Origin: Fischerella sp.
GTDB taxonomy: Bacteria; Cyanobacteriota; Cyanobacteriia; Cyanobacteriales; Nostocaceae
DNA: 36,335 nucleotides
Assembly (NCBI GenBank): GCA_026419705.1
Contig: JANZYY010000002.1
Span: 1 to 36,335 of the forward strand
Direction of reading: 5' to 3'
Shown: positions 15,579 to 24,752 of the stretch, piece by piece
Position numbering within the stretch: position 1 is the stretch's first letter
How the letters are laid out: every line of letters begins with the position of its first letter
Made by a program: the position numbers and the translations under genes
The notes under the pieces: model-generated
Seen by the model: only the letters and a program-made list of their open reading frames with translations
Told to the model about the DNA's origin: nothing
The model's database searches: none

Positions 15579-16345
15579 TATTTTGTTAACTCATACCAGG
15601 TTTTTTGACCGACTATTCCGTCTGGAGCTAAATTGCGTCGGTTTTGAAAGGCTTTGACAGCAGCTTCAGTCAAAGCTCCAAAAGCTCCATCTACTTGAAT
15701 AGCATAGCCATTAGATAAAAGCAGCCGTTGTAAAACCCTAACAGCGTTGCCTCTATGACCAAAACGCAGGATTGGTAAATCTAAACCAGTATACCTAGGA
15801 AGTTTTGCGATCTGTCTGTAGCTTCTGGTTTGCTTACGCCTGAAACGGCGCTGCGGTAACTCTCCCCCTGCTAGGTATATTGGTTGGTTGTAGCGAGAAT
15901 GGCGAGAATTTTGAACAACGGTTTTGTATTGAGCAACAAAATTAGAAGTCAACGTCACCTGCTGAGTTTCTGAAATGGGGGTAAATTCTGGTTGTACATT
16001 TAAGTTGTCTAAGTTGTCCAGACTATCTACAATAGCGTCTTCTAATTCAACTTGAGAATTTTGAGACTCAGATAAATTCGCAGAGTCTAAAGTGTTTTTA
16101 AATTTAGGATCTTTATTTGGTCTGTTTTTTGATGCGATCGCTGACACCATCACGGGTACATTAGCATTTGACGACATGAATTCAGGTGGTGTGATTTGAT
16201 CTATCGGAACAACCTCAGACAAGTGATTTTGGTTTGACTGTTTTACATCGTTGTCGAACTGAACAGATGAATTTTCTGGAACATAGGGCTGAGATGGTTG
16301 TCCTGTTTTTAACACGCCGGACATCAGTAGGCTTATGTCACTCAT
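15578..16345 (-). CDS. Peptidoglycan-binding-domain protein
   Basis: 255 residues. The last ~65 form a PG_binding_1 domain (LPILRFGHRGNAVRVLQRLLLSNGYAIQVDGAFGALTEAAVKAFQNRRNLAPDG-IVGQKTWYELTK), a three-helix cell-wall-binding module. The first ~170 residues are a low-complexity, Ser/Asn/Gln-rich, probably disordered region followed by a basic RRFRRKQTRSYRQIAK stretch. No signal peptide or catalytic domain is visible, so it may be exported by an unusual route or bind wall precursors. An 18-bp perfect palindrome lies 50 bases before the start. A related short gene is at 16875-17135. Confidence 0.85.
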   Translation of the reverse strand: MSDISLLMSGVLKTGQPSQPYVPENSSVQFDNDVKQSNQNHLSEVVPIDQITPPEFMSSNANVPVMVSAIASKNRPNKDPKFKNTLDSANLSESQNSQVELEDAIVDSLDNLDNLNVQPEFTPISETQQVTLTSNFVAQYKTVVQNSRHSRYNQPIYLAGGELPQRRFRRKQTRSYRQIAKLPRYTGLDLPILRFGHRGNAVRVLQRLLLSNGYAIQVDGAFGALTEAAVKAFQNRRNLAPDGIVGQKTWYELTK

Positions 16346-16874
16346 TGTATTTCATTTTACTAACACCCATATTTTCTTTCACATATCAAAAGGTTACTAT
16401 TCCGGAATAGTAGATATTAACAGCTAAAAAAAGTGATACTTATCTCAACAAATCCTGATGATAGTATCTGTCTTCCCTTGGAAATGACTAATAAAAAATT
16501 AAGTATATTTAGGTATGGCTAATATGTGTTAGATATCAAGCTGTATTGAACAAAAAAGGGCAACAAAAGCATGGGGATAATATTTTTGTTTTCCCCACGC
16601 TGACCCAATTTTGCACTGTGACTATAATACTAGGCTTTGGACAATTTTAATGTGTTACAAAGCCAGAAAATTGTAATATATCTTACCCATATATAGTCAA
16701 GGTAAAGGGTCAAGGGCTTGGGGCAGAGGGCATAGACGATAGAATCAGGGGTATATAAATAATTAGGAATAGATCTATAGACCAATCCCCAATTCCCAAT
16801 TTTGGTGTATGTAATTTACGTCTACTTCCCCGCTAACAGTTCCCTTTTCCCTGATGAGATTTAGTTTGTGAAGT
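16346..16874. other. Spacer with 18-bp palindrome
   Basis: No gene is seen. It contains the palindrome at 16395-16412. It also has CAATCCCCAATTCCCAATT-type repeat words (about 16782-16802) and AAGGGTCAAGGGCTTGGGGCAGAGGG words, both common cyanobacterial spacer repeats. Confidence 0.5.
16395..16412. promoter_or_regulatory. 18-bp perfect palindrome TACTATTCCGGAATAGTA
   Basis: A perfect palindrome 50 bases upstream of the minus-strand peptidoglycan-binding gene. Its centre is TCCGGA, the hexamer reported in the -35 region of heterocyst-specific (DIF-class) promoters. A weak TATGTG lies 15 bases further along the minus strand. Operator or DIF-type -35 are both possible. Confidence 0.5.
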
Positions 16875-17135
16875 TTACTTTGTCAACTCACGCCAAGTTC
16901 GAGAACCTACTATTCCATCCGCCACTAAATTTCGCTGGTTCTGAAAGGACTTGACCGCAGTCTCTGTCAGCGCGCCGAAATTTCCATCAACACGGACAGA
17001 GTAGCGATTGCACAATAATAACTTTTGCAATACACGAACAGCATCACCTGAATCGCCAAAACGCAGTGTTGGTAGGCTGGGGTTGGAGACAGCTTGCGCA
17101 GTCTTAGATTGTGGTTGATTTGGAGTTTCTTGCAT
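16875..17135 (-). CDS. Small peptidoglycan-binding-domain protein
   Basis: 86 residues. A short Gln/Ser-rich N-terminus (MQETPNQPQSKTAQAV) is followed by one complete PG_binding_1 module (LRFGDSGDAVRVLQKLLLCNRYSVRVDGNFGALTETAVKSFQNQRNL-VADGIVGSRTWRELTK). It is about 75% identical by eye to the same module of the 255-residue neighbour. The two genes therefore look like a local duplication, one having lost or the other having gained the long disordered part. No signal peptide seen. Confidence 0.85.
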   Translation of the reverse strand: MQETPNQPQSKTAQAVSNPSLPTLRFGDSGDAVRVLQKLLLCNRYSVRVDGNFGALTETAVKSFQNQRNLVADGIVGSRTWRELTK

Positions 17136-17699
17136 AGGTGCTCTCTATAAAAATTGTTTTCTTGTTTTTTGTCACTCTCATTAGCCTTGTGCTTTCGCTG
17201 GTGAATATGGGCTAAATGAAGTCAAAATCTCATACATCAAACCAATTGATGCATGATTATGTAACCATGCTCCAGAATAATCGTTACCATATGGTTTAGC
17301 GCTTCCGAGTTTTTACTGTTTCCCTCCGGTCAGCAATATTTGTAAAATAAATTTTAGTTTTACGGAGATTTTGCAACCTTTCTTTGCAATTTTTTTGGAA
17401 AATTCCGTACATTCTACATCAAAAATCATGTTTAATATATTAAAAGACAATTAAATTTATTCGCACTGCCAATGAGAAAACCTCTCACAGAGGCTTTTTC
17501 AGTGGCTGTTTTATTCCTGAATTCGGGGATAGGGCTGCTTGATAACGCAGATTACCCGCAATATTCGGATAGCTATTTTGAATTTGCACCTCTGTGATTA
17601 CTTTTGTTTACGCTAACATTTGTAGGAATGCCGCTGTAAAGGTTAGACGGATATATTAAACAGCGCAACTGCAAGTATTTTGATTTTGGATAACACTAC
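17136..17699. other. Spacer with small bidirectional hairpin
   Basis: No gene seen. CCTCT-CAC-AGAGG at 17481-17493 is followed by CTTTTT on the plus strand and by TTTTCTC on the minus strand, a possible weak terminator. The divergent neighbours must have their promoters here, but no consensus boxes stood out. Confidence 0.4.
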
Positions 17700-20444
17700 A
17701 TGACTTCTGCAGCTGAACGGCCAGCCATGTCTGGCTCAAATTTGACATCGCTAGAAAATTCCACAAACGCCAAAATCCACGATCCCTCGATCGCGGCTAC
17801 GGGTATTTACGTCACTGTACACGGTCATTTTTACCAACCACCAAGGGAAAATCCGTATTTAGACGCGATTGAACGCCAACCAGGCGCAGCACCGTTTCAC
17901 GATTGGAATGAGCGAATTCACCATGAATGCTATCGTCCGAATGCGTTCGCCAGGGTATTAAATGACCGAGGCGAGGTGGTGGGGATCGTCAATAATTACG
18001 AGTATTTGAGCTTTAATATTGGTCCAACGTTAATGTCATGGCTGGAACGCCACGATGTAGAGGTTTATCAGCGAATTTTGGAGGCAGATCGCAAATCTTG
18101 TCAACGTTTGCATGGTCATGGCAACGCGATCGCGCAAGTATACAACCATATCATCATGCCTCTTGCCAATGAACGCGATCGATATACGCAGATTCGCTGG
18201 GGCAAAGCAGACTTCCGATCCCGCTTTCAACGCGATCCCGAAGGTATGTGGCTGGCAGAAACTGCGGTTGATTACCCGACTCTGGAAGCATTGGTAAAAG
18301 AAGGCATTCGCTTTATTGTTTTGGCACCTTCGCAAGCACAGCGTTGTCGTCCCCTACCAACCAAAGATAATCCCCATCCAGAATGGCATGAGGTTGGTGG
18401 TGGTCAAATCGATCCTACACGTCCCTATCGCTGTTACCTCAAACCTACACTCAGCACTGCTTCTTCTCCTCTGAGTACGGTTTCTCTGTCTCCCAGGAAT
18501 GGAGAATCAGAAAAAGAAAATACCGATGACCAATCTCTTCCCTACATTGATATCTTTTTCTACGATGGTCCGATCTCGCGAGACATGGGCTTTAGTGATG
18601 TTCTCTACAGTTCCAGTCACTTAGCGGGACGCATTGGTTCAGCGGTGCGTGGAGATCGTCGTCCCGCCCAGTTAATTTCTGTGGCGACAGATGGAGAAAC
18701 GTTTGGACACCACAAGAGGGGAACTGAGAAAACTCTTGCATACGCTTTCACAGAAGAATTTGTTCATCGGGGTTGGCAAGTCACTAACTTTGCCCATTAC
18801 CTCAGCATCAATCCTCCCACTTGGGAAGTGGAATTAAAACCAGTGACTGCGTGGAGTTGTGCCCATGGTGTTGACAGATGGCAAGATGATTGCGGTTGCG
18901 GTGGTGGCAGTGAGTGGCATCAACAATGGCGTCGTCCGTTGCGAAATGCCCTGAATTGGTTGCGAGATCGGCTGGTGGAAGTGTATGAAGAACATGGCAG
19001 ACAGTTTTTCCGGGATCCTTGGTTAGCACGAGATGAATATATCCAGGTGATTTTAGATCGTTCTCCTGCGAACGTTCACCGTTTCCTCTCACGCCATCAA
19101 ACCCACAAACTCACAGATGCAGAACAAGTAGACGCTTTGCGTTTATTGGAAATGCAACGTCACGCTTTGCTGATGTTTACTAGTTGTGGTTGGTTTTTTG
19201 AAGAAATATCTCGCCCAGAGGGAACACAGATTCTGCGCTACGCCGCCCGGGCTTTGGAACTGGCTGGAGATGTCGCGGGCGTGCAGCTAGAAAAAGGCTT
19301 TCTCAAACGCTTGGCTGTCGCTCCCAGTAATGTTGATATCTTTAAACACGGTGCGGAAGTTTATCGGCAACTGGTGGCGACTTCGCAGATCACTTTTAAG
19401 CAAGTTGCAGCACATCACGCGATCGCTTCACTATTTAACAATCACAAATGTGAAACGCGCAATGGTGGGTCTACCAATAACTGTACAGTCAAACATTCCC
19501 ATCCTTATCAAAAACGCGTTTATTGCTACGACGTTCACGAGTTAGATTACCACCTGCAACGCTTGGGATCTTTAACACTAGCAGTGGGACACTTAAAACT
19601 GCTCTCACAAATCACTTGGGAAAGTGAACATTTAGTGTTTGCAGTTCTGCATTTGGGAGGTTGGGATTTCCACTGTTGCATTCAACCTTTCGAGGGAAGG
19701 CGCACTTACAGCCAACAGAAAGAAAAACTATTAGCGTCGCTGCAAACAGCCAGTGCAGCTAACATTATCTTGACAATGACGCAATTGTTTGGAGATCAAA
19801 CGTTTAACTTGGAGAATCTCTTTGCTGAGGAGCGTCACCGCTTGATGCGATTGCTAAGTCAGGAAACACTGACACGCTTAGACCAGCTGTATACTCAAAC
19901 CTATAGAGATAATTATGGCGTGTTGATGGCATTCCACCGGAATGGAATAGCAGCACCGCAAGAGTTGCAAGTAGCAGCGGAGATGGCTTTGGGTTATAGG
20001 TGTATGACGACATTGCGTGCCTTAGAGCAAGATATCAGCGAGCCGCAACTGGCTGTCAGTCACATCCTCGAATTAAAGGCGATCGCTAGCGAAGCCAAAC
20101 ACCTGCGCTGTCGGTTAAATATTCCCGAAGGCAAGCAGATGTTAGAACAGTTGATTTTGCGATCGCTGTGGCAATTATTACACGATACCAATGGTACATT
20201 CTCTGCGGAGATGCAACGCTTGGAAAGTTTGCTTGATGTTGCAGCTCAGCTAGATATTGGCATTTCCTTAGATCGCTGCCAAGAACTATACTTTAGTTGT
20301 TTACACAGTAAGATTTTACCCCAAATTCAGATCGCGATCGCTAATGGAGAAGATACAACGAGACATCGTCAACTGTTGAAGTTAGGACAAAGGTTAGCTG
20401 TTGATGTTAGTTATTGGTTGAGTCAAATCGGGCAAGCTTGTTGA
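17700..20444 (+). CDS. GH57 / DUF3536 family glycoside hydrolase-like protein
   Basis: 914 residues. The N-terminal half is a glycoside hydrolase family 57 barrel starting at YVTVHGHFYQPPRENPYLD (residues 37-55). It includes WNERIHHECYRPNAFARVL, GMWLAETAVDYPTLEALVKEGI (near the expected nucleophile Glu in WLAE) and ATDGETFGHHKRGTE (the DGE acid region). The C-terminal half matches the all-helical DUF3536 region of cyanobacterial and other bacterial relatives. GH57 enzymes act on alpha-glucans (amylase, branching, 4-alpha-glucanotransferase); the exact activity of the DUF3536 type is not established. The DNCG-CGGGS loop and an Arg/Trp-rich active-site loop are intact. It is a single gene near susA, so a role in glycogen or sucrose turnover is reasonable but inferred. 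Confidence 0.9.
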   Translation: MTSAAERPAMSGSNLTSLENSTNAKIHDPSIAATGIYVTVHGHFYQPPRENPYLDAIERQPGAAPFHDWNERIHHECYRPNAFARVLNDRGEVVGIVNNYEYLSFNIGPTLMSWLERHDVEVYQRILEADRKSCQRLHGHGNAIAQVYNHIIMPLANERDRYTQIRWGKADFRSRFQRDPEGMWLAETAVDYPTLEALVKEGIRFIVLAPSQAQRCRPLPTKDNPHPEWHEVGGGQIDPTRPYRCYLKPTLSTASSPLSTVSLSPRNGESEKENTDDQSLPYIDIFFYDGPISRDMGFSDVLYSSSHLAGRIGSAVRGDRRPAQLISVATDGETFGHHKRGTEKTLAYAFTEEFVHRGWQVTNFAHYLSINPPTWEVELKPVTAWSCAHGVDRWQDDCGCGGGSEWHQQWRRPLRNALNWLRDRLVEVYEEHGRQFFRDPWLARDEYIQVILDRSPANVHRFLSRHQTHKLTDAEQVDALRLLEMQRHALLMFTSCGWFFEEISRPEGTQILRYAARALELAGDVAGVQLEKGFLKRLAVAPSNVDIFKHGAEVYRQLVATSQITFKQVAAHHAIASLFNNHKCETRNGGSTNNCTVKHSHPYQKRVYCYDVHELDYHLQRLGSLTLAVGHLKLLSQITWESEHLVFAVLHLGGWDFHCCIQPFEGRRTYSQQKEKLLASLQTASAANIILTMTQLFGDQTFNLENLFAEERHRLMRLLSQETLTRLDQLYTQTYRDNYGVLMAFHRNGIAAPQELQVAAEMALGYRCMTTLRALEQDISEPQLAVSHILELKAIASEAKHLRCRLNIPEGKQMLEQLILRSLWQLLHDTNGTFSAEMQRLESLLDVAAQLDIGISLDRCQELYFSCLHSKILPQIQIAIANGEDTTRHRQLLKLGQRLAVDVSYWLSQIGQAC

Positions 20445-20463
20445 GGTACAAATTAAGATTTTG

Positions 20464-20523
20464 CTTGGTGTCTTAGTGCCTTTGTGGTTTAATTTTTTCA
20501 CCACCAAGACACAAAGACACAAA
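20464..20523. repeat. Inverted dispersed repeat at convergent gene ends
   Basis: The left arm CTTGGTGTCTTAGTGCCTTTG and right arm CACCACCAAGACACAAAGAC pair with a few mismatches around an AATTTTTT loop. It has the same structure as 4283-4348. It lies between the GH57 gene and the convergent KGK gene and may terminate both. Confidence 0.55.
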
Positions 20524-20538
20524 CAATAAATATTGGTA

Positions 20539-20958
20539 TTAAACTTCAACTACTTCTGGGTAAAAGTCAAGTGAAACTTTTATATCAAAATTTTTATAAT
20601 TTGTGTGATTTTGATTTGCTAATGAATTAGGTAATGATAAAAAACGCAAACTCACTTTAATTTGAAGTTTGCCTTTTTGCCTGGTATTGTTAATCGTTTG
20701 AAGCTCACATTTAATTCCTGGTTTGAGTAAAAATTTCCATTCTACCCGATTAAATATTCCTTGGGTATTGACTTCTTTGAAATATTTTTTTATCAATGAA
20801 TTTTGACTGCCAAACTTTAAATCATTAGCTTTTGGTATGAAATCTTGAATGATTTTTTCTTTGATTTGAGCAACCTTAAATTTAGTATTATCTAATAAAA
20901 GCACATCATTTTCACCATTCAGTTGTTGAAATTTGTTTGGTAGAAACATATAATGCAC
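20539..20958 (-). CDS. KGK domain family protein
   Basis: 139 residues. It carries the features of the cyanobacterial KGK family: NDVLLLDNTKFKVAQIKEKI near the start, a central linker, KPGIKCELQTINNTRQKGKLQIKVSLRF with the KGK tripeptide, and a C-terminal beta region ending SLDFYPEVVEV. No signal peptide or membrane segment. Function of the family is unknown. The first ATG (20958) and the one three codons later (20949) are both possible; upstream AAAGGTGC supports the first. The gene is AT-rich compared with its neighbours. Confidence 0.75.
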   Translation of the reverse strand: MHYMFLPNKFQQLNGENDVLLLDNTKFKVAQIKEKIIQDFIPKANDLKFGSQNSLIKKYFKEVNTQGIFNRVEWKFLLKPGIKCELQTINNTRQKGKLQIKVSLRFLSLPNSLANQNHTNYKNFDIKVSLDFYPEVVEV

Positions 20959-21545
20959 CTTTGAAAAATGTCGCTGTTAAAACTATTACGCATATTTTAT
21001 AACTATTAATTAAGTTATATCTTCAGTAATATTACCAATAAAGTTCGGCAAAGATGATATGCTTGTAATTAAAAAATACACTAGATGTGATATTTTGATA
21101 AGTAAAATTTCTATGAGAAATCAAAAGATTTGTAAAGAACCTATGAATGTTGTTGCTAGGAGCTACACAACAGCTGAAATATTCATTGGCATTGTAGAAG
21201 AATTTACTTTTATCGGAACAAGAAAGAACAAAGGCATTGCACAAAAGTGGGATAAACTTATTTGATTTTACAAAAATAAAATTCAATTCTTAGTGTCTTA
21301 GTGACTTAGTGGTTCATTTTGTCCTTTTGTCAAGGATGAATGAAATATCGCGACAGTTAGTGAAGATGTTTAATTCTTGACATTGCTGACTTGATGATTG
21401 CCTAATCCAAGCAATTGTTCTGGATATAATTCTATCTATGGGATACAGCATGAACATCTTAAGGAAGATGTAGAGCGTTCCAGAAATTTATTATCAATCA
21501 AATCGGGAGGTCAAAGCAAGCATCCTGTTAAAGGAGACTTAATCA
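20959..21545. other. AT-rich spacer, no confident gene
   Basis: A 68-codon plus-strand frame (21059-21265) and an overlapping minus-strand frame exist, but neither has a ribosome site or recognisable domain. A half-copy of the CTTAGTGTCTTAGTG repeat lies at 21289-21316. The ribosome site AAAGGAGACTT of the next gene is at 21530-21540. Confidence 0.4.
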
Positions 21546-22559
21546 ATGAATTTAAAAACGGTTTGGGAGCTATTTCAAGAAACATTTAGTGAATGGCAAA
21601 AAGATAAAGCGTCGCGGTTGGCGGCTGCATTAGCTTATTACACTATTTTTTCTATTGCTCCATTGCTGATTATTGTAATTGCGATCGCTGGTGCGGTATT
21701 TGGAGAAGCAGCAGCAACTGACGCAATTTTCAATCAACTTCAAGGTTTAATTGGGTCTGAGGGTGCAAAAGTTATTCAAAATGCAATTGAAAATGCCAGC
21801 CAACCGCGAGCAGGAACTATCGCTTCACTTATTAGTATTTTTGTTTTGATTTTTGGTGCTACTGGTTTATTTACAGAGTTACAAGATTCCCTCAATACCA
21901 TTTGGGAAGTACAACCAAAGCCAGGAAAATTGGTAAAAAACATGGTTCGCCAACGCTTTTTGTCGTTTGCGATGATTTTAGCAATTGGTTTTCTGCTCCT
22001 AGTTTCACTAGTAATTAGTGCAGTTTTGCAAGGTGTAATTAACTATTTTAGCCACTTACTACCAGGTGTTGATGCGCTCTGGCAACTTGCTAACTTTATC
22101 CTTGGCTTTGCGATCGCCACATTGCTGTTTGGACTGATTTTTAAGGTTTTACCAGATGCGAAAATTACTTGGAAAGATGTTTTAATTGGAGCTGCGATCA
22201 CCTCGTTGTTGTTCTCCTTAGGCAGGTATGCACTAGGGCATTATCTGGGTAATGCCACTTTTGGTTCTACCTACGGAGCTGCTGGTTCAATAGTGGTTAT
22301 TCTGGTTTGGGTTTATTATGCTGCTCAGATATTATTTTTCGGGGCGGAATTTACCCAAGTTTATGCTCGCAGATACGGTTCTCGCATTGTGCCAGCTGAT
22401 TATGCCATATCTTTGAGTCAGAGCGATCGCCTGCAACAACAAATAAAAACAAGTAGCACCACCAATACTCAAACGTCTTTCTCCAAATCGATTGCTAAAT
22501 CTCTGCGGCGCTTGGCTGGGGCTAAACGCTTAACAAGGAAACCAAAAAATCGCCACTAG
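21546..22559 (+). CDS. YihY/BrkB family membrane protein
   Basis: 337 residues, ATG at 21546 with a strong AAAGGAGA site. The family (UPF0761, once wrongly called RNase BN) is an inner-membrane protein with six helices and unknown transport or envelope function. Visible are the cytoplasmic start WQKDKASRLAAALAYYTIFSIAPLLIIVIAIAG, the conserved GATGLFTELQDSLNTIWEV, and later membrane helices ILAIGFLLLVSLVISAVLQG, LANFILGFAIATLLFGLIF and GAAGSIVVILVWVYYAAQILFFGAEFTQVYA. The C-terminus is a ~50-residue basic, Ser/Thr-rich tail, probably cytoplasmic and disordered. It lies 80 bases upstream of purB on the same strand. Confidence 0.9.
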   Translation: MNLKTVWELFQETFSEWQKDKASRLAAALAYYTIFSIAPLLIIVIAIAGAVFGEAAATDAIFNQLQGLIGSEGAKVIQNAIENASQPRAGTIASLISIFVLIFGATGLFTELQDSLNTIWEVQPKPGKLVKNMVRQRFLSFAMILAIGFLLLVSLVISAVLQGVINYFSHLLPGVDALWQLANFILGFAIATLLFGLIFKVLPDAKITWKDVLIGAAITSLLFSLGRYALGHYLGNATFGSTYGAAGSIVVILVWVYYAAQILFFGAEFTQVYARRYGSRIVPADYAISLSQSDRLQQQIKTSSTTNTQTSFSKSIAKSLRRLAGAKRLTRKPKNRH

Positions 22560-22596
22560 AATCAACCGAATTATTCCTTCTGCCTTTCTTGTCGCT

Positions 22597-22635
22597 CCAC
22601 AGGCTACAGTACAATATGACGGTTGTACTCTGTGG
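22597..22635 (+). promoter_or_regulatory. Hairpin just upstream of purB start
   Basis: CCACAG (22597-22602) pairs with CTGTGG (22630-22635), and TACAA (22610-22614) with TTGTA (22623-22627). The fold ends seven bases before the GTG start and includes part of the weak ribosome site GGCGGA. Could mask translation start; function inferred only. Confidence 0.4.
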
Positions 22636-22641
22636 CGGACT

Positions 22642-23937
22642 GTGATTGAGCGTTATACCTTGCCCGAGATGGGCAATTTGTGGACACAAGCATATAAATT
22701 TAAAACCTGGTTACAAGTGGAAATCGCTGTTTGTGAAGCGCAGGCGGAATTAGGTTACATTCCAGCTGAGGCGGTTGAGGAAATTAAGGCAAAGGCGAAT
22801 TTCGATCCCCAAAGGATATTGGAAATTGAGGCTGAAGTCCGCCACGACGTCATCGCATTCTTGACAAACGTCAATGAATATGTAGGTGATGCCGGACGCT
22901 ATATTCATCTGGGTTTAACTAGTTCTGATGTACTAGATACAGCTTTAGCATTGCAACTTGTTACCAGTCTGGATCTGTTGTTGCAACACTTGCAAAAATT
23001 AATTGATGCGATCCGTCAAAAAGCAAAAGAACATCGTTATACGGTGATGATTGGACGCTCCCATGGTATTCACGCCGAACCCATCACCTTTGGTTTTAAA
23101 CTAGCAGGGTGGTTAGCAGAAGTGTTACGCCACCAAGAACGCCTGCAAATTCTCCGCAAAACCATTGCCGTTGGCAAGATTTCCGGTGCAGTGGGAACTT
23201 ATGCTAATATCGAACCACGCGTGGAAGCGATCGCTTGCCAAAAACTCGGACTCCAAGCAGATGTGGCATCGACACAGGTAATATCGCGCGATCGCCATGC
23301 TGATTTCGTGCAACAATTAGCTTTAGTTGCAGCCTCCATAGAACGTTTTGCTGTTGAGATTCGCAACCTCCAGAAAACCGATGTTTTGGAAGTCGAAGAA
23401 TTCTTCGCCCAGGGGCAAAAAGGCTCTTCAGCAATGCCCCACAAGCGCAACCCCATCCGTTCTGAAAGACTGACAGGCATGGCCAGAATCATGAGAAGTT
23501 ATGCCATCGCGGCTTTGGAAAATGTTGCCCTCTGGCATGAGCGGGACATCTCTCACAGTTCTGTAGAACGGGTGATTTTACCAGATGCTTGCATTTTGAT
23601 GCATTTTATGCTGGTAGAAATAACTGACCTGGTGCAGAATCTACTGGTTTATCCAGAGAACATGGCACGGAACATGAATGTCTATGGCGGCGTTGTGTTT
23701 AGCCAAAGAGTCCTACTCGCGTTGGTAGAAAAAGGAACTAGCCGTGAGGAAGCGTATAAAATTGTGCAAGAAAACGCACACAAAGTTTGGAATAAACCAG
23801 AAGGCAATTTTCGTGACTTGATTAGCAAAGATCCGCGCGTCACCGAAAAATTGTCAGCAGCTGAAATTGAAGCATGTTTTGATCCGCAAAACCATCTGCG
23901 ACATTTAGAACAGATTTACCAAAGGCTGGGAATCTAA
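22642..23937 (+). CDS. purB: Adenylosuccinate lyase
   Basis: 431 residues with a GTG start (MIERYTLPEMGNLWTQAYKF, the normal N-terminus of the short bacterial PurB type). The enzyme splits SAICAR to AICAR plus fumarate, and adenylosuccinate to AMP plus fumarate, as a homotetramer in the cytoplasm. Signatures are HVDI-equivalent RHDVIAFLTNV, the region GLTSSDVLDTALALQL, IGRSHGIHAEPITFGFK with catalytic His, and the fumarate-lyase signature GSSAMPHKRNP near residues 262-272, with flexible-loop Ser. WHERDISHSSVERVILPD follows. Complete and unremarkable. A hairpin overlaps the ribosome-site region upstream. Confidence 0.97.
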   Translation: MIERYTLPEMGNLWTQAYKFKTWLQVEIAVCEAQAELGYIPAEAVEEIKAKANFDPQRILEIEAEVRHDVIAFLTNVNEYVGDAGRYIHLGLTSSDVLDTALALQLVTSLDLLLQHLQKLIDAIRQKAKEHRYTVMIGRSHGIHAEPITFGFKLAGWLAEVLRHQERLQILRKTIAVGKISGAVGTYANIEPRVEAIACQKLGLQADVASTQVISRDRHADFVQQLALVAASIERFAVEIRNLQKTDVLEVEEFFAQGQKGSSAMPHKRNPIRSERLTGMARIMRSYAIAALENVALWHERDISHSSVERVILPDACILMHFMLVEITDLVQNLLVYPENMARNMNVYGGVVFSQRVLLALVEKGTSREEAYKIVQENAHKVWNKPEGNFRDLISKDPRVTEKLSAAEIEACFDPQNHLRHLEQIYQRLGI

Positions 23938-23974
23938 CAAAGAGGGATGGAGTGATGGGGTTTCGAGGGTGATT

Positions 23975-23998
23975 TCTGCGATCGGGAGATCCCGATCC
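23975..23998. repeat. Palindromic GATCGGGA/TCCCGATC hairpin
   Basis: The short spacer after purB contains an 8-bp perfect inverted repeat GATCGGGA-GA-TCCCGATC that begins in a HIP1-like CGATCG. It is not followed by a T run, so it is probably a dispersed repeat and not a terminator. Confidence 0.45.
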
Positions 23999-24191
23999 CG
24001 TATTCTCCCCAACTCCCTACCTCTGGTTCTCTCTTGCTTCACCCATACAGACAAATTCTGACTACTGAAAAAAATACGGGTTTAAATGTAAAATTTGGTA
24101 TAAAAAATGATTTTTTGACTGAAAATTTAGCGCCAGAGGGTAAGTTTAAATAACAACTCCTAAGTTATGTACTAACCCCGTAGGTGACTTT

Positions 24192-24752
24192 ATGATCGAA
24201 CTCCTAGCCGCACTTTCAGCTTCTGCGGCAGCAGGAATTAGAATCGCCTTACCCCTGCTATTTATCGGACTGTTGCAAGGTAGCAATCTTTGGTCACAAG
24301 TACCAATTTTATCTCACATTTCCTCAAATTTTTTACTGGGCATTCTCAGCACTTGGTCATTTGTAGAGATATTTGCTTCCAAAAAGTTAATGGGGCAAAG
24401 GTTACTACAAATAATACAGTTGTTATTGTCTCCACTTGTAGGGGCAATTATGGGATTAGCAGTAGCTTCAACAACAGCAACTCCCAGCTGGCTGATTGCT
24501 TTCATTGGAGGTTCCGTCGCTTTAGTACTCCAGCTAGTTCAAATCGGCTGGTTTTTTCGTTTGCGAGGTCTACCCCTGTGGGCGACTTTTATTCAAGATG
24601 GGTTGTGTATTGCTTTAGTATTTTTTGCCTTTGATGCACCCAAGCAAGGAGGATTAATTGCTTTAATTTTGCTGTGGTTTGCAGTGCGTAGTGGTAAATA
24701 TTGGTATCGTTGGTATTGGGAAAAGCGTAGGCAGTACGGTCGAGCTTATTAA
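24192..24752 (+). CDS. DUF4126 domain-containing membrane protein
   Basis: 186 residues, ATG at 24192 (MIELLAALSASAAAGIRIALPLLFIGLL). Five to six hydrophobic segments: 3-30, 40-60, 75-97, 102-120, 130-145 and 150-168. They match the DUF4126 pattern (early AAGIR motif, small-residue-rich helices) and are followed by a strongly basic, aromatic C-terminus YWYRWYWEKRRQYGRAY. The fold is a small integral membrane protein of unknown role. It is a monocistronic gene with long flanking spacers. Confidence 0.8.
   Translation: MIELLAALSASAAAGIRIALPLLFIGLLQGSNLWSQVPILSHISSNFLLGILSTWSFVEIFASKKLMGQRLLQIIQLLLSPLVGAIMGLAVASTTATPSWLIAFIGGSVALVLQLVQIGWFFRLRGLPLWATFIQDGLCIALVFFAFDAPKQGGLIALILLWFAVRSGKYWYRWYWEKRRQYGRAY

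Noticed and set aside
21059-21265. 68-residue plus-strand frame
   Set aside because: No ribosome site, no recognisable domain, overlapping frame on the other strand of similar quality, AT-rich spacer.
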